DNA of 64,000 nucleotides from Zobellia galactanivorans (GTDB taxonomy: Bacteria; Bacteroidota; Bacteroidia; Flavobacteriales; Flavobacteriaceae): contig NC_015844.1 of assembly GCF_000973105.1 (NCBI RefSeq), positions 372,001 to 436,000 on the forward strand, written 5' to 3'. The notes beneath the pieces were generated by a model. That model was not told where the DNA came from and did not search any database. It worked only from the letters and a program-made list of their open reading frames with translations. Below are positions 43,482 through 51,643 of this stretch, in pieces (position 1 is the stretch's first letter; each line of letters begins with the position of its first letter). The position numbers and the translations under genes were made by a program.

Positions 43482-44870
43482 TTAAGCATCAAATATTTTT
43501 TCAATCTCTTCCAAGGATTTATTCTTTGTTTCGGGAATCCAATACTTCACAAAAAGAAAACACAAAACACAAATACCACTAAACAACCAAAAAGTACCGT
43601 ACGAACCCATTGATACATTTAATATTGGGAAACTATACGTTAACAAGAAGCAGGCCACCCATAGCCCCGTGGTGGTCAATGACATAGCTGCCCCTCGTAT
43701 TCGGTTCGGGAAAATCTCCGATATCAGCACCCAAAAAACCGGGGCCAACGTCAAGGCGTAAATAGCGATTGCAATGACTACCAAGACCACTAAGGCAAAT
43801 CCTTTTAATGCAAAAAAGTAGAATAATCCAATACAGACATATGAAAGTCCCAGCCCAACGGATCCCAACAACCACAGATTACGTCTTCCCCATCGGTCAA
43901 TTACCTGCATGGCCAAAAGGGTAAAGACCAAATTCACGACACCGGTTAGAATAATATTGAAAAGGGCATCGCTTACCCCATATCCCGCACTGGTAAAAAT
44001 CTCTTCCGCATAATTAAAGATGACGTTGATTCCGCACCATTGTTGCAAAAAGGCCAATACAACCCCGGTAATCACAAGTTTTTTATTTTTCCCTTTGAAC
44101 AATTGCGATAAACTCACTTTATTTTCGGCTCCTACAAGGTTATCGTTTATCTCCGATTGGGTCTGTCGCGCATAATCGTCGCCTCCTATGCTCGATAGTA
44201 TTTTTAAGGAAAGTTCCTTTTGTGAATTTTTCGATAGCCATCTAGGGCTTTCAGGAATGGCAAAAATCAAGATAAAGAACAGTCCCGCAGGTACCAATTC
44301 CGCCCAAAACATCCATCGCCATCCCATCTGACCGTTCCAAGAATCCAGTATTTGAGCGTTTGAAGCATTTGCCACTACAGGTTCGGCAATTCCAAAATTA
44401 ATAACCTGAGCGGCCAAAATACCGACTACAATCGCCAGTTGATTGAGAGACACCAATCTTCCCCTATAAATTGAGGGGGACACTTCCGCAATGTACATTG
44501 GCGAAATGGTAGATGCCAGTCCGATACCCAGGCCTCCTAAAATTCGAAATAGGATAAAGATATTAAAATCATCAAACCAACCTGTACCAAAAGCGGAAAC
44601 CACAAACAAAAAAGCGGCCAGCCCCAATGGTTTCTTTCGACCGAAACGCTCGGTTATTTTACCTGCGAAGGCGGCCCCAACAATACATCCGATCAGGGCA
44701 CTGCTCATGGCCCATCCTTGTAAGGAAGGAAGGTCGGCGATTTCAAAAAACCGTTCGTAAAATGGTTTGGCCCCACCTATAACCACCCAGTCATAACCAA
44801 AAAGAAGGCCTCCCATTGCCGAAGTAATCGATATAAAAAAGATATATCTAAAATTGAATTTGTGCTGCAT
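43482..44870 (-). CDS. MFS sugar:H+ symporter
   Basis: A 462-residue protein with 12 predicted helices and sugar-porter signatures: GGLLFGYDWVVIGGAKPF (helix 1), GRKKPLG (A loop RxGRR-like), PESPRWL (after helix 6), GRRNLWL (second loop) and PETKNKSLEEIE at the C-terminus. This is the XylE/GalP-like class. It would import monosaccharides released in the periplasm. Encoded 27 bp from the creatininase-family gene on the same strand. Confidence 0.95.
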   Translation of the reverse strand: MQHKFNFRYIFFISITSAMGGLLFGYDWVVIGGAKPFYERFFEIADLPSLQGWAMSSALIGCIVGAAFAGKITERFGRKKPLGLAAFLFVVSAFGTGWFDDFNIFILFRILGGLGIGLASTISPMYIAEVSPSIYRGRLVSLNQLAIVVGILAAQVINFGIAEPVVANASNAQILDSWNGQMGWRWMFWAELVPAGLFFILIFAIPESPRWLSKNSQKELSLKILSSIGGDDYARQTQSEINDNLVGAENKVSLSQLFKGKNKKLVITGVVLAFLQQWCGINVIFNYAEEIFTSAGYGVSDALFNIILTGVVNLVFTLLAMQVIDRWGRRNLWLLGSVGLGLSYVCIGLFYFFALKGFALVVLVVIAIAIYALTLAPVFWVLISEIFPNRIRGAAMSLTTTGLWVACFLLTYSFPILNVSMGSYGTFWLFSGICVLCFLFVKYWIPETKNKSLEEIEKIFDA

Positions 44871-44897
44871 GCTCTGTTTTAAAAATGTTAACTGTTT

Positions 44898-45581
44898 CTA
44901 TTTGAAGGCTTGCCTAACTTTCTCGGTCAGTGCTTCAACCGCCTTATCGCAAATCTTGTTTCCATTTTCAATATCGGCGAGACTCGGTTTTCCGTTAATA
45001 CCGCCCGAATCTGGATCCAACTCATATCGGGAAGCTATTTTATACCACGGTTTATTTACCTCAAAATCACGTACGGCTTCCATTTTTGACGGTGTACCAA
45101 CGGCCATGGCTACCTCTGTTTCCCCCTTATCCGCATGGTGAATGCCCGTTATGCCACAATCGCTCCACCAGTTCCAACAGACGCCTTTAAAATCTGGATG
45201 TGCTTCCCATATTTTAAAGAAAGCCAATTCGCAGGCCGTTTTATTGGCCCCATGCCCCGTTATAAAAACGATTTTCTTAAATCCGGTTTTATAGAAACGC
45301 TGTATCAGATCTTGAACTATGGCCATAAAGGTCTCGACGGTCACCCCAAGCGTACCGGGGTAATCGCGCATTTCATCCGCAAAACCATAGTTTACGCAAG
45401 GTGCGAGAATCGCTCCCGTGTTTTCGGCGACTTTCCTGCTAAAATAATTGGCGGTATCGATATCGACACTCGTAGCCAAGTGTGGCCCATGGGCCTCCAC
45501 TAAACCTAAGGGTACTATAACCGGTATAGCCCTATCTAGTTTCCCAATCTCTTCCGATGTCAATTTTAGCCACTCTTTCAT
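44898..45581 (-). CDS. Creatininase-family amidohydrolase-like protein
   Basis: A 227-residue creatininase-family protein (binuclear metal fold). PLGLVEAHGPHLATSVDID carries the Glu/His/Asp ligands, TGHGANK matches GNGGN, and HADKGETEVAMA carries a further His/Glu. Family members open cyclic amides or act on formamides; several sit in carbohydrate clusters with undefined roles. The product is probably cytoplasmic. Here it accompanies transporter, ROK and SIS genes, so a role on an amino- or acyl-sugar is possible. Confidence 0.8.
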   Translation of the reverse strand: MKEWLKLTSEEIGKLDRAIPVIVPLGLVEAHGPHLATSVDIDTANYFSRKVAENTGAILAPCVNYGFADEMRDYPGTLGVTVETFMAIVQDLIQRFYKTGFKKIVFITGHGANKTACELAFFKIWEAHPDFKGVCWNWWSDCGITGIHHADKGETEVAMAVGTPSKMEAVRDFEVNKPWYKIASRYELDPDSGGINGKPSLADIENGNKICDKAVEALTEKVRQAFK

Positions 45582-45692
45582 TTGCTCGCTTATATAGATT
45601 ACTGTTTTAAAGCCACTTTCTGTTTACTCGATAATCGAGATTAAATACTCCAAGACTTGCTTCGAAATCAAGGTGTATTCCTTTTAATACCG

Positions 45693-45709
45693 CTCGGGCT
45701 TGCCCCGAG
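45693..45709 (-). terminator. Terminator-like hairpin after the ROK operon
   Basis: CTCGGG and CCCGAG form a 6-bp GC-rich stem with a 5-base loop in the 238-bp gap between the ROK gene stop and the creatininase-family start. There is no strong T-run. The palindrome may also be a dispersed intergenic repeat typical of flavobacteria. Confidence 0.4.
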
Positions 45710-45819
45710 ATAGTTTACTATGGTTCCAAGGTTTTCCTTCTATTTGAAAAAAAGACATATATAGATTATATCCTAAAAAGAGGTCTAGCCCCTAACAGGA
45801 AGCTCATAACCCTGCCGAT

Positions 45820-46806
45820 TTAGTCCTTTGCGGAAAGTTTTTCCCTTAGCATGGCCGCGGCGCCATAGACTCCCGCATACTCTTTTATGGTAGATATCTC
45901 AATAGGGACGCCTTGATTTTTCGGATAGCGAAATACGCGTTTATTTACTTTTTCCTGGACATCGTCTAGAAAAAGGTCCGCCGCCAAGGTAGCCCCACCG
46001 CTCAATATGATCTTTTGGGGACCGTAGGCATGGGTAGCATTAACAAGCAATACCGCCAGGTATTCCTTCCACATCTCTAATTCTCTAAGACACAATGCGT
46101 CACCATTTCTACAGGCCTCAGCTATTTCTTTAAAACCTATTTGGAAAGGGTTTTTAAAATAACTCTCGGACAAGACCGAGGGGAGGCCTCTTTGAATTGC
46201 CGTCTTCACTTGATTTACCAAGGCGGTAGCCGAGCACAAGGTTTCTCCCGTACCATAATTTCCGGTCAGGCAAAATTGCTTATTACTGGCGTCCATCACC
46301 AGATGCCCCATTTGAATACCGAAATTAAAATGCGGGTCAACCAAAATCTGTCCATTGATGATAACCCCAGAACCAATGCCGGTACCCAAGGTAATGACCA
46401 CTGCCCAATCGACATCTTTGGCATTTCCGTAATATTTGGCCGCATAAGCTGCCAAACGGCCATCGTTCTCAGCAAGAACGGGGAGGTCAAAGGCCTCCCT
46501 CAGCATAGGCACTATAGGAAATCCCTCGAGTCCTTCAAACTTTCCCGGTAACAAAACTACTCCCATATGGGGGTCTACCGGACCTGTAAGTCCCAGTCCA
46601 ATCCCGATACAGACACCATCTTCTTCGGATTTGGGCGAGCGATTCTTTATCAATTCCTTTACCACTTCGAGCATAGCATCGGCTCCCAAATGCGCATTGG
46701 AGTTTACTTCTTCAGAACGATATAGTTTCCCTTCCGAATCGACAATTCCCGCCTTTATTCGGGTACCGCCAACATCTATTGCTATTGTGTAGTCTTTCAT
46801 TCGCAT
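45820..46806 (-). CDS. ROK-family sugar kinase/regulator-like protein lacking the zinc motif
   Basis: A 328-residue ROK protein: IAIDVGGTRIKAGIVD (ATP/phosphate 1), VLAENDGRLAA (catalytic Asp), TLGTGIGSGVIING (phosphate 2) and QMGHLVMD. The usual CxCGxxGCxE zinc motif is replaced by CLTGNYGTGETL, so one of the defining zinc sites is missing. No N-terminal HTH, so kinase rather than repressor is likely. It lies 11 bp downstream of the FAD oxidoreductase gene. Confidence 0.85.
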   Translation of the reverse strand: MRMKDYTIAIDVGGTRIKAGIVDSEGKLYRSEEVNSNAHLGADAMLEVVKELIKNRSPKSEEDGVCIGIGLGLTGPVDPHMGVVLLPGKFEGLEGFPIVPMLREAFDLPVLAENDGRLAAYAAKYYGNAKDVDWAVVITLGTGIGSGVIINGQILVDPHFNFGIQMGHLVMDASNKQFCLTGNYGTGETLCSATALVNQVKTAIQRGLPSVLSESYFKNPFQIGFKEIAEACRNGDALCLRELEMWKEYLAVLLVNATHAYGPQKIILSGGATLAADLFLDDVQEKVNKRVFRYPKNQGVPIEISTIKEYAGVYGAAAMLREKLSAKD

Positions 46807-46817
46807 AATTTTGCTCC

Positions 46818-48152
46818 TTATTGGGGAGCATCTACCAAGGCGCCTTGTTTTTTCAAGATTGCCCGTAATTCATCAGTATCGATATCGATGGGAGCACATC
46901 CTTTTTGCAATGCCATTGACGAAGCCACACCTGCGGCCTCCCCCATTACCATGCATTGCCCCATAGATCGCACACTGCTTTGTGCCACATGGTTAGCCGA
47001 AAAACAGCGGCCGGCCACCAAAATATTGCTACTTTCCAAAGGAACCAAGGTACGATATGGAATTCCCACTGTTTCCCCATTGGGAATATATTGCCAGCGA
47101 ACGCCCTCACCATCGTGATGGTCTTCCATTGGTGCTCCGCAGAGTCCGATTTGGTCTTTGAACTTACGGGCCCCTAAGACGTCTTCGGCTGTCAGTCTAT
47201 AATGCCCGTGTACCCTGCGGGTTTCACGAACCCCTATCTGAACCCCGAAAGTGGAGAGTTCCGACTTTTCATAGCCCGGAACATATTCCTTTAAAAACCG
47301 AATATACTCCAAAGCCTGCAATCGTCCTTCCATTTCGGCATCGGACCATAATTTCGGGTCAGCGGCATTGATAACATTTCCATTGACGTCTTTTTTGTAG
47401 GACGACAAGCGGGTCATGATGGTTGCCGTCATATGATCTACCGGGGTGATATGGTCACTACCTTCTTTTCGTGGTAAGTTAAACCGCCCCGTAGCCGCAG
47501 CTTTTTCCATTAAAGTATTGATTTCCGCCTTGGATATCGTTTTTCGTTTGACCAAATCGACATTCACCATTTTAAACGTGGTAGTCAAGGTCTGTGCCGG
47601 ATCGATAGCCCCCGCCAATTCGTAAGGGATGCCGGCCTGATGACAAATATCCGCATCACCGGAAGCATCGATCAGTTGTTTACATTTAATATATTGGAGT
47701 CCGCTTTTTGTAGCCACCACCAAACCGACTACCTTGTCGCCGTCGGTTACCGTATCTTGTACCCAAGCGTTCAACAGGATTTCGACCCCAGCGTTTTTGG
47801 CCAGTTGTTCCCATACCACTTTGAGATATTCGGGATGGTAGGTAACCCCGGTACCCGCCCCGAAAGAATTCGGGCGTTCCAAATAGGCATTGTAGCCCGC
47901 CAAACCTTTTACAACATCGTCGGCAATACCACCCACTACTTTTGTTGAACGGTTACCAGGGGTGTAATACCCATAAAACGTATCCAAAACGGCGGTGCTG
48001 GTGCCTCCTAAAAAGCCCAAACGTTCCAATAGTAATACTTTCACCCCTCTTCTACCTGCCGCTATGGCCGCAGGACAACCTGCCGAGCCCGAGCCTACCA
48101 CAATTAGGTCGTAACTATCGGATATAGGCAATGATCTGTTGTATGTTTGCAT
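46818..48152 (-). CDS. FAD-dependent oxidoreductase
   Basis: A 444-residue flavoprotein with the Rossmann motif GSGSAGCPAAIAAG at 17-30, LLLERLGFLGGTST (FAD contact), IDASGDADICHQAGI (about 155-170) and a C-terminal FAD-binding IL(V)AGRCFSANHVAQSS region. This is the PF12831-like FAD_oxidored class. It lacks a signal peptide. The substrate is unknown; in sugar clusters such proteins may oxidise a sugar or a keto-sugar derivative. Confidence 0.8.
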   Translation of the reverse strand: MQTYNRSLPISDSYDLIVVGSGSAGCPAAIAAGRRGVKVLLLERLGFLGGTSTAVLDTFYGYYTPGNRSTKVVGGIADDVVKGLAGYNAYLERPNSFGAGTGVTYHPEYLKVVWEQLAKNAGVEILLNAWVQDTVTDGDKVVGLVVATKSGLQYIKCKQLIDASGDADICHQAGIPYELAGAIDPAQTLTTTFKMVNVDLVKRKTISKAEINTLMEKAAATGRFNLPRKEGSDHITPVDHMTATIMTRLSSYKKDVNGNVINAADPKLWSDAEMEGRLQALEYIRFLKEYVPGYEKSELSTFGVQIGVRETRRVHGHYRLTAEDVLGARKFKDQIGLCGAPMEDHHDGEGVRWQYIPNGETVGIPYRTLVPLESSNILVAGRCFSANHVAQSSVRSMGQCMVMGEAAGVASSMALQKGCAPIDIDTDELRAILKKQGALVDAPQ

Positions 48153-48174
48153 AATTTACCTCTCTTAATTTTGA

Positions 48175-48969
48175 TTAGGAAATACTCCAGCCTGCATCGA
48201 CCTTTAGTACTTCCCCTGTAATAGATTTACTTTGATTGCTTAGCAGGAATATAGCTGAGGAAGCCACGTCTTTGGCATCCATAACCCCTCCTTCAAGGGG
48301 CTGTTTCTCTTTCATAAAGGCCGTAATGGCCTCATCTTGGGTGGCCCTGGCACTCATTCGCGTCAATGCCAGTCCGGGTGCAATCGTATTTACGCGAATC
48401 TTGTTCAGTGCATACTTTGATGCCATAGAGGTACTCATACTGATTATAGCCCCTTTAGCGGCGGCATACCCGATCGTACTGAAAAATTTCGGTTCGGGAG
48501 ATAGCCCTAAAATGCTCGACATATTGAGAATACTGCCCCGCAAACCATCATTATCAGGGTCTTGATCCAACATTTGCCGTACCACTTCGCGACACATTCT
48601 ATATTGGGTGGTTACATTGGTCGTCATGGTAATGTTCCATCCTTCTTCCGTACACTCGTGTACCGGACCATCACCAAAACGTCGGCCACTTATTCCCGCA
48701 ACATTAAAAAGTCCGTCTATACGACCGTATTTTTCAATGCAGGCCTTTACCAAGGCGGGGGCTACCTCTGGATGGACCAAATCGCCAACGATATAATCGG
48801 CATCAAGGCCCTCTTTTCTTAGTTGATCTTGAAAGTCTTGGCAGCGCTCGGCATCACGACCAATGTAAAACACCTTTGCCCCCTGTGTAAGGGCCATCTT
48901 AATGGTTTCCGCCGCAATACCGGAAGAGCCTGTTATAATAAAAATCTTGTCTTTCATTTCTTGGATCAT
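48175..48969 (-). CDS. SDR-family oxidoreductase, second copy
   Basis: A 264-residue SDR: IFIITGSSGIAAETIK cofactor motif (Ala in place of the last Gly of the usual GxxxGIG), FNVAGISGRR (NAG-type), catalytic MSSILG and YAAAK. It is not a close match to the SDR at 37698, so a different substrate is expected. It is encoded 22 bp upstream of the FAD oxidoreductase and 56 bp downstream of the SIS gene. Confidence 0.85.
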   Translation of the reverse strand: MIQEMKDKIFIITGSSGIAAETIKMALTQGAKVFYIGRDAERCQDFQDQLRKEGLDADYIVGDLVHPEVAPALVKACIEKYGRIDGLFNVAGISGRRFGDGPVHECTEEGWNITMTTNVTTQYRMCREVVRQMLDQDPDNDGLRGSILNMSSILGLSPEPKFFSTIGYAAAKGAIISMSTSMASKYALNKIRVNTIAPGLALTRMSARATQDEAITAFMKEKQPLEGGVMDAKDVASSAIFLLSNQSKSITGEVLKVDAGWSIS

Positions 48970-49025
48970 TGTGCCATTTATGCACAGGGCATACAGGTTT
49001 TCTGAAATGGCCGGGCCACCAGGCC

Positions 49026-49832
49026 TTATTGAATCGGTTGCACGCGGTTAGGGTTATGGCTGGCAAGGGCATATCGCTTTCTTTGATCATCCAGCCATTC
49101 GTCATAATTATCAGTGGTATCGGCGATATGCATGTTCCGTAACACATAGTGTTTTACCCCTCTCTTATCCAGCTCCTTAATGGTCAATTCATTTAGGCTT
49201 TGTGTTACCGAAATGGCGCCTACCGTAGACAGGGGGCATACATTATATCGACCCGTATTACCTTGGAACTCTACCGACAGGTCACCATTGGGCATCGAAT
49301 TATCAATAAAATAGCCATTAGGGTTCTCTTCCAGAATATGGATCAGGTTCTTTCCCCCGCTATGGCGTGGCGGAATCTTGGCCGATTGGGTCGCGCTGGC
49401 AATACCTATAATTTTTAGACCAGGGTATTGCTTACTAAACTCGGCGGCCATGTCAACCGCGGCAGGGGTCGTGCCCGTAGCGGTAATCACTACAAGTACA
49501 TCTTTAGGGCCGAAGTGGATTTCCTTTAAAAGTATCTTTCCTATGCCCTCTACTTTTTCGTAAAACTGGTCTACCCGTATACCGTTGGCCCCGGTAACGT
49601 CATTAAAAGTGGTGATGGCATCGGACAATATGGGCTTAAAGCCGGTAAGTGCCCCCATACGTATGACCGTCTCCTCTACCGATTGACGGGAGTGCCCGTT
49701 AGCATATAAATGCACCAAACCTCCACTTTCTATAGCGTCGGCGTAAAATCCGGCTACTTGTTTTAATAGTTTTTCTTGTTTTTTTAGACCTTCCTTCACT
49801 ATATCTAGTTGATCTGGAAATGTTAGGCTCAT
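49026..49832 (-). CDS. SIS-domain putative sugar-phosphate isomerase
   Basis: A 268-residue protein with a SIS domain of the GmhA/PhnX-like sugar isomerase type: LYANGHSRQSVEET (about 41-54), VVITATGTTPAAVDMA (about 110-125) and GIASATQSAKIPPRH. SIS proteins bind phosphorylated sugars or act as regulators. Next to a ROK kinase and SDR/FAD oxidoreductases it probably processes a phosphorylated sugar. The regulator gene lies 7 bp upstream. Confidence 0.85.
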   Translation of the reverse strand: MSLTFPDQLDIVKEGLKKQEKLLKQVAGFYADAIESGGLVHLYANGHSRQSVEETVIRMGALTGFKPILSDAITTFNDVTGANGIRVDQFYEKVEGIGKILLKEIHFGPKDVLVVITATGTTPAAVDMAAEFSKQYPGLKIIGIASATQSAKIPPRHSGGKNLIHILEENPNGYFIDNSMPNGDLSVEFQGNTGRYNVCPLSTVGAISVTQSLNELTIKELDKRGVKHYVLRNMHIADTTDNYDEWLDDQRKRYALASHNPNRVQPIQ

Positions 49833-49839
49833 AGTATGT

Positions 49840-50592
49840 TTATTCGGTTAATAAGTTTCGTAATATTTCGGTGTCTACCGTTTTATTGATCTGTCTGGAA
49901 CGGTAAACGTAAGAATCGGCGGCAGCAATGATGCAAGACGCCTCATAAGGCGTATCGTCTTGCAGATACGATGTTCTTTCGATAACCAAAACGATGGGCG
50001 ATTTTAGTTTTAAGATATTGATCTCATAAGCGGTAGCCTCCCTTGCATATACTTCCTCATCGGCCGAAACACCGATAAGTCCGTAATTCTCTTCCAAATA
50101 GGTATAGATCGATTCCTCTAGTTTTATTTCTTCGTTAAACCCCGGCACCAAGTGCATGGGCATTTCATTGTACATTAAACAAATAGGCCTACTATCGATC
50201 AATCGGAGCCGTTCTACATAAATGGTTTTCTGACGGGCCTTTAAACCCAGAGCCGCCGAAACTTTATGGCTCGGCGCCCTTTTTTCTATTTTCGTCCAAG
50301 CCGTACTCGGTACTTTCCCCTGACCGATTATAGAGTCCGTCCAACTTGATACGCCCACATGGCTATCGACAATTTGGGGCTTCTTGACCGTTGTGCCCTT
50401 TCCTGCCTTAGATTCTACATAGCCCATAGCTTCCAATTCCTTAATGGCCCTTTTGACCGTAATCAAACTAGTCTCCGTTTCTTTGGCGATTTCAGATTGG
50501 GTGGGCAGTAGATCCCCTGGATTGAATTCCTTCTCTATCTTCTTTAAAAGGTAGTCGTAAACCTTATGGTATAGTGGTATTTTATTCTTCAA
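49840..50592 (-). CDS. GntR-family (HutC/UTRA) regulator
   Basis: A 250-residue GntR-HutC protein: winged HTH (LYHKVYDYLLKKIEKEFNPG, PTQSEIAKETETSLITVKRA) and a UTRA ligand domain (about 80-245, KTIYVERLRLIDSRPICLMY). The start is TTG at 50592: no in-frame ATG occurs upstream, and family members begin at this point. It heads the SIS-SDR-FAD-ROK block and probably represses it in response to a sugar phosphate. Confidence 0.88.
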   Translation of the reverse strand: MKNKIPLYHKVYDYLLKKIEKEFNPGDLLPTQSEIAKETETSLITVKRAIKELEAMGYVESKAGKGTTVKKPQIVDSHVGVSSWTDSIIGQGKVPSTAWTKIEKRAPSHKVSAALGLKARQKTIYVERLRLIDSRPICLMYNEMPMHLVPGFNEEIKLEESIYTYLEENYGLIGVSADEEVYAREATAYEINILKLKSPIVLVIERTSYLQDDTPYEASCIIAAADSYVYRSRQINKTVDTEILRNLLTE

Positions 50593-50634
50593 ATTCCTGA
50601 ATTTAAATGTGTTTTTATCAAAATACCGGAATTT
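50591..50634. promoter_or_regulatory. Inverted repeat upstream of the GntR gene
   Basis: AAATTCC (50591-50597) and GGAATTT (50628-50634) form an inverted repeat, and AAATTCCTGAATTT (50591-50604) is itself nearly palindromic across the TTG start region. It could be the autoregulatory operator. The match to a known GntR site is not established. Confidence 0.35.
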
Positions 50635-50689
50635 ACGTTAAAAAATATAATAATATAATCTACCATGCCCTTCAATGTCTCTGTATACA

Positions 50690-51346
50690 CTAGCAACTTA
50701 ATTCTGCCGCTTCGATTTGGGCCAACTTGACCTTCGGCTTGGCCTTGTACCGTTTAGACACCACATCGATATCCCAATGCGCCTTGATAAATTTTAAGGC
50801 CGCCGTTATTTGGTTCTCTACGGTTTTGGGACTAACGTTCATCTCCTTGGCGATTTCTTTTACGGGAAGACCATTGAACCGACTCTGGATAAAGGTTTCC
50901 CTTCTCCGTTCCGGCATTTCGCCCACTAGGTTATTCAACCATTCCATCATAAAATTATATTCGATTTGATGCTCCGTAGAAAAATCAAACCCATGTATAA
51001 TTTCCTTTGAATCAATATACTTACGCAAACGCTTCCTCTTATTGAAGACCTTTTTTACCAAATTAAAGGCAATTGTAAAAATGTAAGACTTAAAGGAGCA
51101 TTCCAATTTTAACGATTCGCGCTTCTCCCAAACCTTTACAAAAACGTCTTGTACCACACCCTCTGCCTCGATTGGCGATTTTATATACCCCAAGGCGAAA
51201 TAATAAAGTTTGTCGCCGTAAAGCTCAAAGAGCTTGGCATAAGACAGGGCACACCCCAACTTTACCTTCCCTACCAATAAGCGATCCGGAGCATCTGTAG
51301 GTACAGCCTCTAATTGTTCTGTCGGAAGGGATCGGGTTGCTGGCAT
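50690..51346 (-). CDS. ECF-type sigma-70 factor, second copy
   Basis: A 218-residue sigma factor, longer than its paralogue at 35167 by an N-terminal tail (MPATRSLPTEQLEAVPTDAP) and a C-terminal extension (YKAKPKVKLAQIEAAELSC). Region 4 has MPERRRETFIQSRFNGLPVKEIAKEMNVSPKTVENQITAALKFI, nearly the same as in the first copy. No FecR or STN-receptor gene is adjacent. It lies between the GntR block and the sulfatase operon, so it may control the upstream PUL genes. Confidence 0.92.
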   Translation of the reverse strand: MPATRSLPTEQLEAVPTDAPDRLLVGKVKLGCALSYAKLFELYGDKLYYFALGYIKSPIEAEGVVQDVFVKVWEKRESLKLECSFKSYIFTIAFNLVKKVFNKRKRLRKYIDSKEIIHGFDFSTEHQIEYNFMMEWLNNLVGEMPERRRETFIQSRFNGLPVKEIAKEMNVSPKTVENQITAALKFIKAHWDIDVVSKRYKAKPKVKLAQIEAAELSC

Positions 51347-51643
51347 TGCTTTTATTTTTATTTCCTCAAATATTATAATAATATATTATTTGTGCAAATA
51401 AAAAATAACCTTTTATTAAAAATAAAGCTCATAATATGTTAAAATATCAAGATTATCCCTCAAAAAATATGTAATTACAAAAACGAGGTAACCACAGCCT
51501 ATCAAAAAGTAGCCGTGATCTTACCTAAGAGTAGTTGTCTGAAACTTGTATTCGGTCTGGCCAAAACCCAAACGTCGTTCAACGAGGTCGGAGATATAGG
51601 GCCTTATTCTAAAGTTCCGGCCATGCGAATATGGTCGTTTGAC
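51347..51643. other. 297-bp intergenic region
   Basis: Between the sulfatase stop and the start of the second sigma gene. Very AT-rich (stretches like TATTATAATAATATATTATT). It must contain the promoter of the sigma gene on the minus strand; no exact TTG-N19-TANNTTTG was found. Confidence 0.35.
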
